64,000 nt of DNA. Source: Owenia fusiformis. Taxonomy: Eukaryota; Annelida; Polychaeta; Sabellida; Oweniidae. Of this stretch, positions 1 to 12,000 are shown in pieces (position 1 is the stretch's first letter; each line of letters opens with the position of its first letter). Where the stretch lies: NCBI GenBank assembly GCA_903813345.2, contig CAIIXF020000003.1, positions 20,972,931-21,036,930 of the forward strand, written 5' to 3'. The translations under genes were made by a program, and so were the position numbers. The notes under the pieces were generated by a model, which was not told where the DNA came from, ran no database searches, and was given only the letters and a program-made list of their open reading frames with translations.

Positions 1-1715
1 AAATGCTTGCCATTTTTGTCACGCAGAATTCACTTGTGGCCAATTTCGTAATTATACGGGTCAAATACTTTCAGGTGTCCTGGATTCTAAAAAGCCATGT
101 CACTGTTAAGAGTAGTTGTATGAAATAATTTTGCTCTAAAAAATCGGCAAAAATTACATCAATTTTTTTATTTTCTGCCATTTTAGCCATCATTCAATTT
201 TGAACAACACCATGTGAGCCCAGTACCCACGGTACTATTTATTGTTTTGTTGTTATTAACTTATTACCCAGCCCTTTCACTGGAAATGTCAATCCGCGGG
301 ATCACAAGGTAGTTCCAATATGTTGTGTTTTTAAGAGCTTCAAAATGCTATTATCTTCAATAAGTGGATATTCATTCACAATCATGCATGAAAAACTTGG
401 GAAAATATTTTTCCCGAATTTCAAAAGAAAACACTTCGTTTGAATCTTAGTTATGCGTAATAATACGAATAAAATTACGGATTTTCTTTCAATCAGGTGT
501 GTCGTTCGAGGTTATGGATCTCTGTGCGCTGGTCGAGAAATATGTTCGGAAACAAGGAAATGGTGGTGCGCGGTAAAAGATTTCACGTTCGCGGTGTAAG
601 AATCGTGGTTCGAGTGTAAGAACTTAGTTCGCGGTATCAGAACTGATGTTCGCGTTGTTGGAAGTCTAGGAGGCCTCTAGTACGCCGTTAACACGAGAGA
701 CTCTGTAGAATAATGCAATACGCCAACAGAAAGGCATTTTTGTTTTGCTTTGCATGGAAGAAAAATGGTGTAGTGTGAGACTCACAATCCTTGATTTTCA
801 TACACCTGCTAGATTTTAAATTCAAAGGAAGTAGTACGCTCTCGATTATGATTTCCCCATGAAAAAAATTGTCCTTCTGATTTTTCAAAATGAGTATACT
901 GCTTTTATTATTACATTTATATGCACACTCGTATCTTGTTGACCTATATTGAGCACTGTATTGATGTATGGGCCACTTATAAGGGTCATAATTTAATCAT
1001 GAAGTGTAGAGGTGTAGATTTTCAAACCAGGAAGTAATTTTGTGTCTGTCAAAATCCATTTGCATTCACACATCCCTACATCTCATCCAAATATGTTATA
1101 AATTAATGAAACATAACAGTATAATCTTTGTATTTACAAAGTTGTGTGGCATTTCATAAAAGTTGCTTTTGAAGCATTTTTCTATAGCCCTTTTATTAGA
1201 AAAAATGATGAAAAAATGTGTAATCTTTTAATTTGAAGTATGGCCTGAATCGATTGCAAACTTCATATTTGCACATCTGATGTGATATACGATTTGTGTC
1301 ATATTGTGAAATTATTTAATTTGCAATCGATTCAGGTCATAGTGTATTTTAGGTATTTTTGTGAAAATCAATAGAAACCAATGGCCTCCTTTGGAATCTG
1401 ATGGTATCCACATGTTAAGTCAAAAGAGCACATCTAATGTCAAGTCAAAACACCCTTGCTGAACTTAATGACCTCAACCACAGCCCACGTGGGTCCAAAT
1501 GCTAAAATATTTTCCAAAATATTATGTGACATTGTATTCTATTATTATGTTACACCTAAAAATGATTCATTTTGTTCATGGGGAAATCATAATGGAGAGT
1601 GCACTAGACCCTTTAACGGTTTTGTGGGGCGTATTGGCTTCGATACGTCCCGAGTAGTTGGACCCCTGTGATATCACGTCATCTAAACTTGAACAAATAT
1701 ATAAGGTCGATTTTT
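1..1715. other. Left flank without a recognisable gene
   Basis: Only short, low-complexity reading frames. At 583-657 a degenerate repeat of about 20 bp built around GTTCGCGGT is visible. A short hairpin lies at 1244-1336. Confidence 0.6.
1244..1336. repeat. Inverted repeat, 17-bp perfect arms
   Basis: CCTGAATCGATTGCAAA at 1244-1260 is exactly reverse-complemented at 1320-1336, with a 59-bp AT-rich loop. Its role is unknown; it may be the remnant of a small MITE. Confidence 0.8.
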
Positions 1716-2746
1716 CACGGTGTCCAACACAAACGCTCTTACGTGCACGACGGAACGTTTCATTATTTGAAACTAAACAAAGAAACGCCCCGTAGTCGGA
1801 AAATGGTAGGCGGGAATGAGGAGCCGTCTGACGATTTTCCCAATAATGGGGATAAGAAGTATATGCTACTTATTTCGACTTTACTATTCGATCGGTGTGA
1901 TATTCACGTTGTACTTGGCTGGCTGTTGACGTTTGTGAAGCAATTAGGAAGAACTGTACGAAGGAGTGTAGTTATCAAAAATCCATAAACGTATTTCTAC
2001 CGGTCAAAACCACTTTTTGTCGAGGCATGTGATTAGTTGAGTAAAGATTAGAGCATCAGTGTATATTTTGATCTAATTCTAAAGCAATTCAACACACCAT
2101 ACATTATCGTAATTGTGATTTGATGACCGAAAATCCAGTCTTTAAAATCATAACATTCTCATATTCAAGAAACTCTGCGATCTGGTTAACACAGTGAACT
2201 GGAAACGCTGCGGTACTAGTCTAGATTTGTTAAGAAATTAGCTTGACTTTCCTTTTCAGGAAGAGAACAAAATGGTAAGGGGGGCGTTTCTAAAATTGTG
2301 TCCAAAATCGGCGGAGCGTTTCGAGGAAAACATGAGATTTCTCGAGAACAAGTAATAGATTTGGACTGGGATTTTAGCAAATGAGAATATACGAGTTTGC
2401 GATCTACTACTTTGACAGAAAGATTGACGTTTTCATAGATATACTAGTTTAATTCGGAATTTGTGGTCAATTCGTCAACTTCAGATTCGTTCGATCTACA
2501 CTTTACACGATCAACAGTTTACCACCGGACCATTGGTTGAATAAATAAAATCTTTGCTCAGAGTTTGTTCATCGAATGGTACATTATATGTCTCCGTAAC
2601 GTATGATATGTAAGAGAAACGAGTGAAACAGTACTTACTGACATAGTGGCATCTTAATAAGCCGCCATTTTACTTTGCTCCGCAGCGTTTCCGCTGGAAT
2701 GAAACGCTTCTTCGGGCATGTAAGAGCGTTTGGGTTGGACACCTCG
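1716..2746. mobile_element. Non-autonomous TIR element with CACGGTG end and 5-bp TTTTT flanks (CAC element 1)
   Basis: The left end CACGGTGTCCAACAC (from 1716) is inverted at the right end, best seen in block B as GGACACCGTG (43763-43772). In block A the last bases read CACCTCG, a decayed heptamer. TTTTT stands immediately outside both ends (1711-1715 and 2747-2751). The core GAAACGC/GCGTTTC or a close variant recurs about nine times, for example at 1782, 2202, 2284, 2316, 2685 and 2701. No transposase frame is present. The right end lies about 116 bp upstream of the SULT A start codon. Confidence 0.72.
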
Positions 2747-2751
2747 TTTTT

Positions 2752-2862
2752 AGACGGTGTCAGTGCGACACAATCATGTAAATTGTGTCTAAGTATATCA
2801 AGCTCGTTAAGATAACGCGTTCATAAGTGCAAACGGGTTGGCACTTGTGGGTGAACAGCTGA
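2752..2862 (+). promoter_or_regulatory. Probable SULT A proximal promoter or 5' UTR
   Basis: The DNA between the CAC element end and the start codon is shared with block B (43778-43882), so it travelled with both genes. It contains no clear TATA box. The transcription start is not determinable; the call rests on position only. Confidence 0.35.
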
Positions 2863-3037
2863 ATGGCGACTGATTGCATGACGCGTACCTCCACCGGATT
2901 CACGGTGTACGGTAAAGATTTTTTTAAGGATGGGACGGGGATTGTTCCTTTCAATCACCCTGCCGCATATACAGATGAGTGTACAAATCTAGAAATCCGA
3001 GATGATGACTTTTACTTCACTGGCTGGCCTAGAACAG
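2863..3037 (+). CDS. SULT A coding exon 1
   Basis: 175 nt, 58 codons plus one base. It encodes the N-terminus and the 5'-phosphosulfate loop TGWPRTG, and ends at the donor ACAG|GTAACA. The phase-1 break inside the loop glycine codon is the position I recall for vertebrate SULT genes. Confidence 0.92.
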
Positions 3038-6000
3038 GTAACATTTTTAAGTAAGAAAGATTAGTCTTGCTTCAAGACTGTGTACTCCCCCCCCCCCACA
3101 CACACCTTTTTACCTTCACCAACACACACAGTTGAAGTGAAGTAGATCGGGAGAGGGGTCAAGATTCTTAAGCAAGACTAAAGTAAGATATTTAGATTAT
3201 TATTCAGTGACAGTAATAATATTATATGTTTAGGCATAAAAATAACAACTTATAAACCAATATACGACATGGTCGAAGGTGGTTAAAGTTGCATGGAAGA
3301 TTTGGCTCGAGGTTTGGTTCAAAAGTGACTTGTCAAAAATGAAGATTATAACTTTGTGTGTCGAAACCCCTTTAGGTATCTGAAGTTAAGATAGTTTTTA
3401 ATCATACAAATAGCTAAGAAAAGTGTAGGCTGCAAAATGTGTCCAACTCCAGCCAATCAAAACACAGCATTTCACATAATAACATTGCATTCAATTACTC
3501 AAATGTATCTGGCCTATTTTTAGATTATATCAATTTCATAGTTTCAAGTTAGTTGTCAAGTTGGCTGATCTGTTCACAAAAGTATACTCTTATTAGTCAT
3601 ATAGACATATCATAACATGTCTCTGAATAACAAAAAAATATTATTGTACAGTAATTAATGTTGTTATTTTTATTTTATTTTTTTGAAATAAAAATTGTCA
3701 TCCAATCAAAATCATTGTTTTCTTTCTAAAGATGATATCTATGCATAATAATAGTAATAGGCCAGGATATAGCATGGGTTTTGGGAAGTTCAAGGGCCAC
3801 TTGATAGACATAATGTTTCTGAAAGATGACTTCATTTAGCATCAATTCATATATGTCTGGGTCTTTTTAGTTTGTGGACGAAGGATTCTGAGCAGTTTTA
3901 CCCCCCTTGAATAATATTTCAGGGGGGTACTATATTATCATTCTATAAAATCAGTTATGCATTAACTATAGCACTGATTTATACATATTATGTTGCTAGC
4001 ACCGTAGTCAAGTGTTTCCCAAAGTTATAGGGAGATATGTTGATTGGTTTGGGAGAAAATATAATTTATCGAAATAAAAAGTATATTTTCGTTATCTTTT
4101 TATTTTCACCAATCTTATTTTTGCAGCTTCAGAGAAATAATAGTCAGTAATAGTGCTCCAAGTAGTAATCAAAAATCATTTCCAGGCTATGTGTGACATT
4201 GTAATATAAGGAATGTAATGATTGAGTACTATTTTGTATTTTTAATATGGCTTTGTTGACCCCTACCCCTTACCCCTTTTTAGTCTTACCGATTTTATTG
4301 TTGCAGCTTCAGAGAAATAATAGGCAGTTATAGTGCTCCAAGTAGTATTCAAAAATCATTTCCAAGCTATGTGTGACATTGTAATGTAAGTAATGTAATG
4401 ATAAAGTATTATTTTGTATTTTCAATATGGCTTTGTTGACCCCTACCCCTTAGAAATACAAGAACGTGGAGGTGGCACAATTGGATCAGGAATTCTATGA
4501 TGACTACTTATGTCCTGCCTTGTATATTATTTTCTTGGGTCAAAATCCTGTTTCAATGTTTACATATAGACCTAGAGGATGGGAATTTATGGGCTGAAAG
4601 ATATGGGCCGAAAGAAAATAATGTACATGCTAAGAATGCCTATTAATATGGAGTGCACGATGTAAAGTTTGACATAATTAGAATTTTCCTAGTGAACATG
4701 AACATTATACATTCTCAAATATTATGCACCATTCAAAGAGTCCTGAGAGTAGAGACTTTCAAAAGTATATTGTTAATAATAGGAATTTTCACTATGTTTG
4801 ACTCTCTATTATTGCTTCCAGGGTGGGGAAATTGACCAAATAGGTTACTCCCATGATTTGAGTTTGACAGCTCAATCTTTGTTTTGTCAAAACAACCAAC
4901 ACTTCCCATGTGGGGGTCTCATGCAAACCTTTGAATTATGCTCAACTGCACAAGGGTAAAGGGGATATTTGAAGAAATAATTTTGGAATAAGTGAGAAAA
5001 GTCCAGTCCTTCTCCCTTATTAATTGAATGAAATGGGGGGAGGGGGAGTCATTCGGAGTTTCTTCAGAGTCAGAGGTACATTCAAACTTATTTTTAGATA
5101 TAAAAGGAATATTATAAGAAATACTTCTGAACAATCATTTCTGTCTTTCTTCTTTTGCTCATGGATAAAGTGGAGCAGAAGGGGGTTAAGTCATGAACTT
5201 TTTGAATACACGTTTCTCTTAAACCAGTCATCAAAACATTCTGAAAATTGTACACATCGTCAATTTAATGGTTATCTTTTGTATGGTAACATTATAATTT
5301 GAAATATATTTATATACTTTTCTCTATATTGTTTTAGATAACACATGAGACACTTCTTTTGTTCTTGGTATCATATGTTCGGAATGAAATGAAACATCTA
5401 CCCGAACCTCATTGGAACAAAACGACATAAACATAATGTGTGTAGGTCTCTCAATATTGTAATCGTACAAAGGAAGGTTTGGTTGATATTAAAAAAGTAT
5501 CTTGTTAATAAAATTAAAGGTTGAACTTAATTCTTATCTATTTTGGGGGGTTTTGTAAAAGTTTTTGCATACTTATTGTAAAATCAACCAAAATTTCCTT
5601 TGTATAACAATAATATTGAGAGGTCTAAGAAAATGTTGTGCTATTTTGTTCCAACAAGGTTCGGAGAGACATTTCATTTCATTCTCAAGATTTGGTAGAA
5701 AGGAACAAAAAACAATTGCACTAAAAAAAACAAAAAATGTTAACAGTTATATAAAATATATATAAATAATTTTTGCATTAAATTGTTGCCAATCGGTCAA
5801 AATTACATAAAAGACCGTGTTTTTTACAGAATGTTTTCAATAATTGGTTTAAGAGAAAAACATTGTTGAATTCAGTTCACCATATCGATACATATCCTTT
5901 TTCTTGGGAGCAAAAACTGTTTACAGTTCCAAACATAACCCTCTGAGGTAGTATATATAAGCTTTATAAGTCATATTACGATTTCCCTTTGAAGCACAAA

Positions 6001-9000
6001 CTGTAAACAGTTCCACACACCACCCTCAGAGGTACATATGTATATGTGAACTTTATCTACTGTAGAATCTCTTTATGGCTATGTTATTAGAAATACTTTT
6101 GGAATAAGTGACTGGACTGCTGTCTATCTTCTTTTGTTATAGTATTTTGTGGATGGTGTTAGAGGGTTGGCAGTTGGCAGTCTATGGTCGACATCTGTAG
6201 CAAATGGCAGGCGGAGACATTTTACATCTCCTTTTGTTAATGAATGAGGTGAGGGGGAGGTTAAGGTAGATTAAAATTCTCCTTGGGAGCACCATCAGCC
6301 ATCATGTCCATCAGCCATCCTCTATCGATGAATTGGGGAGGGATAAGTCATATAAGAATTTTCCTCCTTTGTTAATGGATGGGATGAGGGGAGGTTAAGG
6401 TACAACTGTAGATTAAAATTCTCCTTGGGAGCACAAACCACAAACATTATACAGTTTCTTAACCCTCAGAGAAACGGGTGAAATGTATCAACTGTAGAAT
6501 CTTGCCATGGCTTTAAAAGGTTTGCTTTATGAACTACTTTTGGAGTAAGTGAGTATATACTCATGAAAGGAGTGGGACAGGGGGGTAAACAAATAAAATA
6601 TATAATCCCTTCATGAATAAATCATATAAGAATTTTCTCGGAAGCACAAACAGCTTACAGCTCTACAACGCATCCTCAGAGATGCAGCTGAACTTCCCGA
6701 GTGAGAATTCTTTCATGGGTAAAGGTGTATTTTAGAGTCACATGTGAATTTAATCAACTGTAGGATTCCTTCAGTGGTAAACAGTGCATTTAGGAGTGCT
6801 ATGTGAATAAGTATGTAACATCAATTGTCCCTATTGAATGATTATAGGGGGGGGGGTATAGAAGATGCTGATATGGCTACTCCCTATTAAACTATATTTA
6901 GTTTTAAGATTGACAGCATAGACTCAATAGCAATTACCTGTTCCTCCTGGAAGGAATCCCTTAGCTGATAAAATGCACATGTACCTGCCTGGGTAAGCTA
7001 TGCTGGACTAGACAGAGCTCATGCTTCAAGGCATCGTTGGGATGTAAATTATTGTACTTTTAAGGATACATTAAATGAAATAATGAGCATACAAATGCAG
7101 ACTGATGCATCTGAATAAGAATTGTAAGACCTTGAGTTAGAAAAAGAAAAATATAAAAACAAGAATTTAACATGAAGAAATGACCCTTTAGACTAACAAA
7201 GGCATCCAGAAATTAAAAAAAACAGTTGATCATTACAAAATTATAACATTATTCCATAATAGCATGTTTTCCCTGGGAAATAAACAGGGAATAGAATTGA
7301 TATTCAAAAGATCCCATATTATAGCTAGATTCCTATATCAGATCCCGTATTGGATCCTGTATCAGCCTAAATCACATATCAGATTCTATATCAGAACCAT
7401 TCCTGGGGATTTCTCTTGATTTTTATGTTTCAGAAAAAAAAACAATTTAATAAATAGGTTATTGATGGTGTTGGTGGAATATGAATTTTATTTATTTTAT
7501 TCGCCTCGAGAACTATCATATTAACACTCGGGCTATAGCCCTCAGTCAATATGATATTTTCCTTGGCCAATATCATATTTTCCCTCAGAATAAAATTCAT
7601 ATTCCATCCCTCCCATTAAATTACCTCTATATATCACACATACATTTTTAAAATGCTACTTGGAGAAATAATTAGTACTCATTATAGAATTTCTGATCTA
7701 ATTGTGCCACCTTCACTTTCTCATATTTCTAAGGGGTAGGGGTCAACAAAGCCATATTTAAAATTCCAAATAGTATTGTATCATTACATTCTTTATATTA
7801 CAATTCCCCACATAGATTGGAAATAATTTTAGATTACTTCTTAAAGCAGTATTGGTGCCAATTATTTCTCTGAAGCTGCAACAATAAAGTTGGCGAGACT
7901 AAAAAACGAATGAAAATATGCTAATTTATTACTATAAATTGTGTTTTTGTCAAAACCGATCAACATATCTCCCTATAACTTTGGAAAACACTTGACTACA
8001 GTGCTAGCAACATAATATGTATAAATCAGTGCTATAGTTAATGCATAACTGATTTTATATCATGATAATATAGTACCCCCCTGAAATATTATTCTAGGGG
8101 GGTAAAACTGCTCAGAATCCTTCGTCCACAAACTAAAAAGACCCAGACATATATGAATTGATGCTAAATGAAGTCATCTTTCAGAAACATTATGTCTATC
8201 AAGTGGCCCTTGAACTTTCCAAAACCCATGCTGTATCCTGGCCTATAATATAATATAGTTAAACTTAGATTCAGAGGAAAAATGTACACAATCGGAACAG
8301 CCCAAGGGAAAAATCAACACCCGGTGATTTCAGAGGATAGTTTCATTTCGTTCAGTGGATGAGCTGCGCGCTCACGCATAACTGATTGTCGAATATAATT
8401 ATGGGGAGGGATATGGTATGACTACCCCATTGTTTTGCCGTTTTACTACTTGCCACAATCAACCTCACTGTCAGCATATCAAACCAGGCCCATTTTGCAT
8501 CAAACTTGGCCCAACTACTCTCACGTTAATGTACTTCAAAAATCAAGTTGGCATGGTTACCAAATCGTAATAGTTGCCACGGCAACCGTAGAAATGGGGT
8601 AAAAATGAGAGCAAAAAAGCATCCAAACCCACCATAATGGCACTGATTTATAAAACATTTCTAGACATACAAATTTTCTTAAACGTTGATATCATCTAGG
8701 ACACTTCTAGACAACAAAAATGTCAAAAATTGGGGCTAAGTTTACCACTTCGATTTTTTTCTAGGCTTGGTCAAAGTAAAACTACAAAAAAAGCACTCAT
8801 TTTCACTTTTGAATCACCTATTATCGCCCAAATGGGTATATTTTTTCAAGGTCAAGGTCGCCGTGCTAAAAGTGGAATCACGGAGATAAATCTGCTCTTC
8901 AGACAATGGATGATAGCTTTTCTTTACCACGGAACAAAGATCTTTGCGCTGGCATACCCATTTCCATGAGATAATACACGTGAAAGAGATAAATGTCATC

Positions 9001-12000
9001 AAAATTTACCCTGCGCGCAGAGTCTAGTTATAAACTACCCTCTGCCTAGTATAGACTACATCACAGTTTAGCAGCCCCACCTCCACGACCAATGTCCGTA
9101 ACAGCTCTGGTCTTAAATCATTTCACACCTACCACGCTAAGGGACACCTATAATGCCACTGGCGATTGGGTCCCTCATGTATGATATGTACTTATAATGA
9201 TTAATGGCAATAAAAACCACGCTAACCTATTCTCAACTAATCAGCGAGCGTTAAGGAATAAGTGCTTAAATGCGTGCACAATGATTATGCGATTACGTCA
9301 GAGAAAATGACCATATAGAAAGTCGTCCGTATTTCGACCACGATCTCTGATTCGCTCGGTGAGTTCAGAGATTTATTGAAAATTGAAAGAGTGAAGATGA
9401 AGCTCTCTTTTGAGAAGCGAAGTCGAACGCATGCAAAGGGTATCAAAACTTTGCCAACACGTGAAAGGCCTTTTCGCACTACTTTTGGTGTAATAATTCA
9501 AACCAATTAAAAAGGGGTGCGATAACTTGAATTTGAATCTGACGATGTGTCGTACCCCCCCCCCCCCCCCCCCCCTATCAAACCAAACTAGTTCCTACCC
9601 GTTCTTGCCAGTCCTACGAAAATGTCGTAAAACGGGCTCGATCTGGCTGCGGTCGGGATATATGTCTAAAATAATTAGCTACTTCGTTCATAAACAATCT
9701 TCAATACGTCCATCACGTTCGCAGTTCGTTCAGGTCGCACCACGTCGGTGTGCAACGTAGTATAAACCGTCCCTTTGTCTAGAAGGTCATCATGACCTGA
9801 TTACAGAACGGTATGGTCACCATCGAATTTTGAATCGATTCAAAATTCCAAATCACATACCCCGTCCGGGAAAGTCCATGAAGTTCGTAAACAGAACGTA
9901 GAACGTTGTAGCTACGTTCATTCAGTTCGCACACAGTTTAAAACCGATTCGGCAACGTTTTGATGATCACCAGAAAATGTTGAGCATGCTCTAAGTGCTG
10001 GATAGTCCCTGATCTGGACCCTCTGAAAAAAAGTTTTGTTGTCCGGTACTTTCCCACATAAAATGATTGTACCGTTTGAAAGAACAGACTTCCCTCTTAA
10101 AGAAAACAGCTCTTCTATTGATGTAAACAGGGGCAAAAGGCACCAAAACGGGGTTAGACAAGGTGGCATTCTGAAGTCTCACTTTCTTTTCATCACGATT
10201 CCAGGTAAACCATTAGACGGATTTACTTCAAATTTTCACACATGTTACATGGTAAGAAGTTCTAGCGCTGATTAACTTTACGGCGGCCATCTTGCATTCT
10301 GGCGGCCATCTTGGAATTTTTTTCAGATAAATATTGTCATCGCGATTCCACAAAAACCACGTAACAGATGTACTTCAAATGTTCACACATGTAACATGGT
10401 AAAAAGTCCTAGACCTCATTATTTTTTCGGTAGCCATCTTGCATTCTGGCAGCCATCTTGGAAGTTTAAAGATAAATCTTGTCATCACGATTTCAGGAAA
10501 ACCAAACGGATTTACTTCAAATTTTCACACATATTACATGGTAAGAAGTTCTAGAGCTAATTAACCTTTCTGTGGCCATCTTGCATTCTGGCGGCCATCT
10601 TGGAAGTTTTTTGGATAAATCTTGTCATTGTGATTCCAGGAAAACCACTTTACTGATTTTCTTGAAACTTTTACACATGTTACAAGGAAGGTTACATGCT
10701 ACCTTTTATATTGATATAAACAGGGGCAAAAGGCAGTAAAGTGGGGTTACACAAAGTGGTATTCTAAGGAGAATGTTATCTATTTTTCTGTATTTTAAAC
10801 CACATAATTTGACATAAATGCATATTTGGTGTATGATATCATGTTTTATATTGATAGAAACATGGGCAAGAGGCGCTACAATGGGGTAACACATGGTGAT
10901 ATTCTAAAATTCATATCTTTACTCTGCTTCTGTACTTTATACCACTTAAATGCATTTTGTGTATGACATCGATTGATTTTTAGAATAAATAACTACATTT
11001 CATCAAAAAGAAAAAAGATTATTGAAAACGTCAAACATCTCTTTGAAATCCATTATTGCACAGCGATTTTTGAGAGCGAAATGTATGCTAAATTGGCCTT
11101 GGTCTGAGTATATAACGGAATTAAAGCTCTTTTAAACGAAAATGTAAATGTGTGGAAAACCTTTCACTGTGCATCATGTCAACGAAATGTTCTTCTTGCA
11201 GTTGAATTATCTTCTGGACAGGTGATCACACAGAAGGAGAGACCTGCGTATCATATATAATATAAACAAAAATGACAAATGAGAAAGGAAAAAATTGTAA
11301 AGCAACCTAGTGGGAAAAGCAAACTGTTAAGTGTAAAACTGAAACTGGCAAACAAAAATCAAACCTGAATATCCCAAGACAATAATCTAATATGTGTGAA
11401 CATGTGTGAACATTTGAAGTACATCTGTATGACATGCTGGTGCTCTGAACCAGCTCGTTAGTTAATATCTGACTAAGAGACAGCTTGCTTTCCCGATAAA
11501 GAAACGTTATCTGCAGCTATTATGAGTACTATAGTATCTACAACTATTTTTGATCTTATGAGTATTGGATATCATTATTTTCAATTTTTCTTCAACATGT
11601 ATTTAAATGACTTCAGTATGAATGGAATGTCCCTCGGAGTTGTGGTCGTTGATGAGGAATTGGTCATTGAACGGTGTGGATGCTGTTTATTCCCATATTA
11701 GATTATTGTCTTGGGATATTCAGGTTTGATTTTTGTTTGCCAGTTTCAGTTTTACACTTAACAGTTTGCTTTTCCCACTAGGTTGCTTTACAATTTTTTC
11801 CTTTCTCATTTGTCATTTTTGTTTATATTATATATGATACGCAGGTCTCTCCTTCTGTGTGATCACCTGTCCAGAAGATAATTCAACTGCAAGAAGAACA
11901 TTTCGTTGACATGATGCACAGTGAAAGGTTTTCCACACATTTACATTTTCGTTTAAAAGAGCTTTAATTCCGTTATATACTCAGACCAAGGCCAATTTAG

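Larger units (their letters stand above)
3760..8243. mobile_element. 4.5-kb fold-back DNA element with TA target duplication
   Basis: Starts GGCCAGGATATAGCATGGG and ends with its complement CCCATGCTGTATCCTGGCC. Inverted arms run about 3760-4500 and 7668-8243. TA flanks both ends (3758-3759 and 8244-8245), and block B keeps the empty site GTAATATGATATAG near 44754. The interior has no transposase frame but several internal repeats. Terminal sequence and TA suggest a Tc1/mariner-type or related non-autonomous element. It sits in intron 1 of SULT A. Confidence 0.85.
10033..11394. repeat. Left arm of the 3-kb palindrome
   Basis: 1,362 bp, reverse complement of 11694-13055 with only scattered mismatches seen by eye. 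It contains tandem units of about 150 bp with GCGGCCATCTTGCATTCTGG and three reverse-transcriptase-like fragments. Confidence 0.92.

Noticed and set aside
10706-10894. Identical 62-codon frames on opposite strands (also 12194-12382)
   Set aside because: Simply the two arms of the palindrome read in the non-motif frame.
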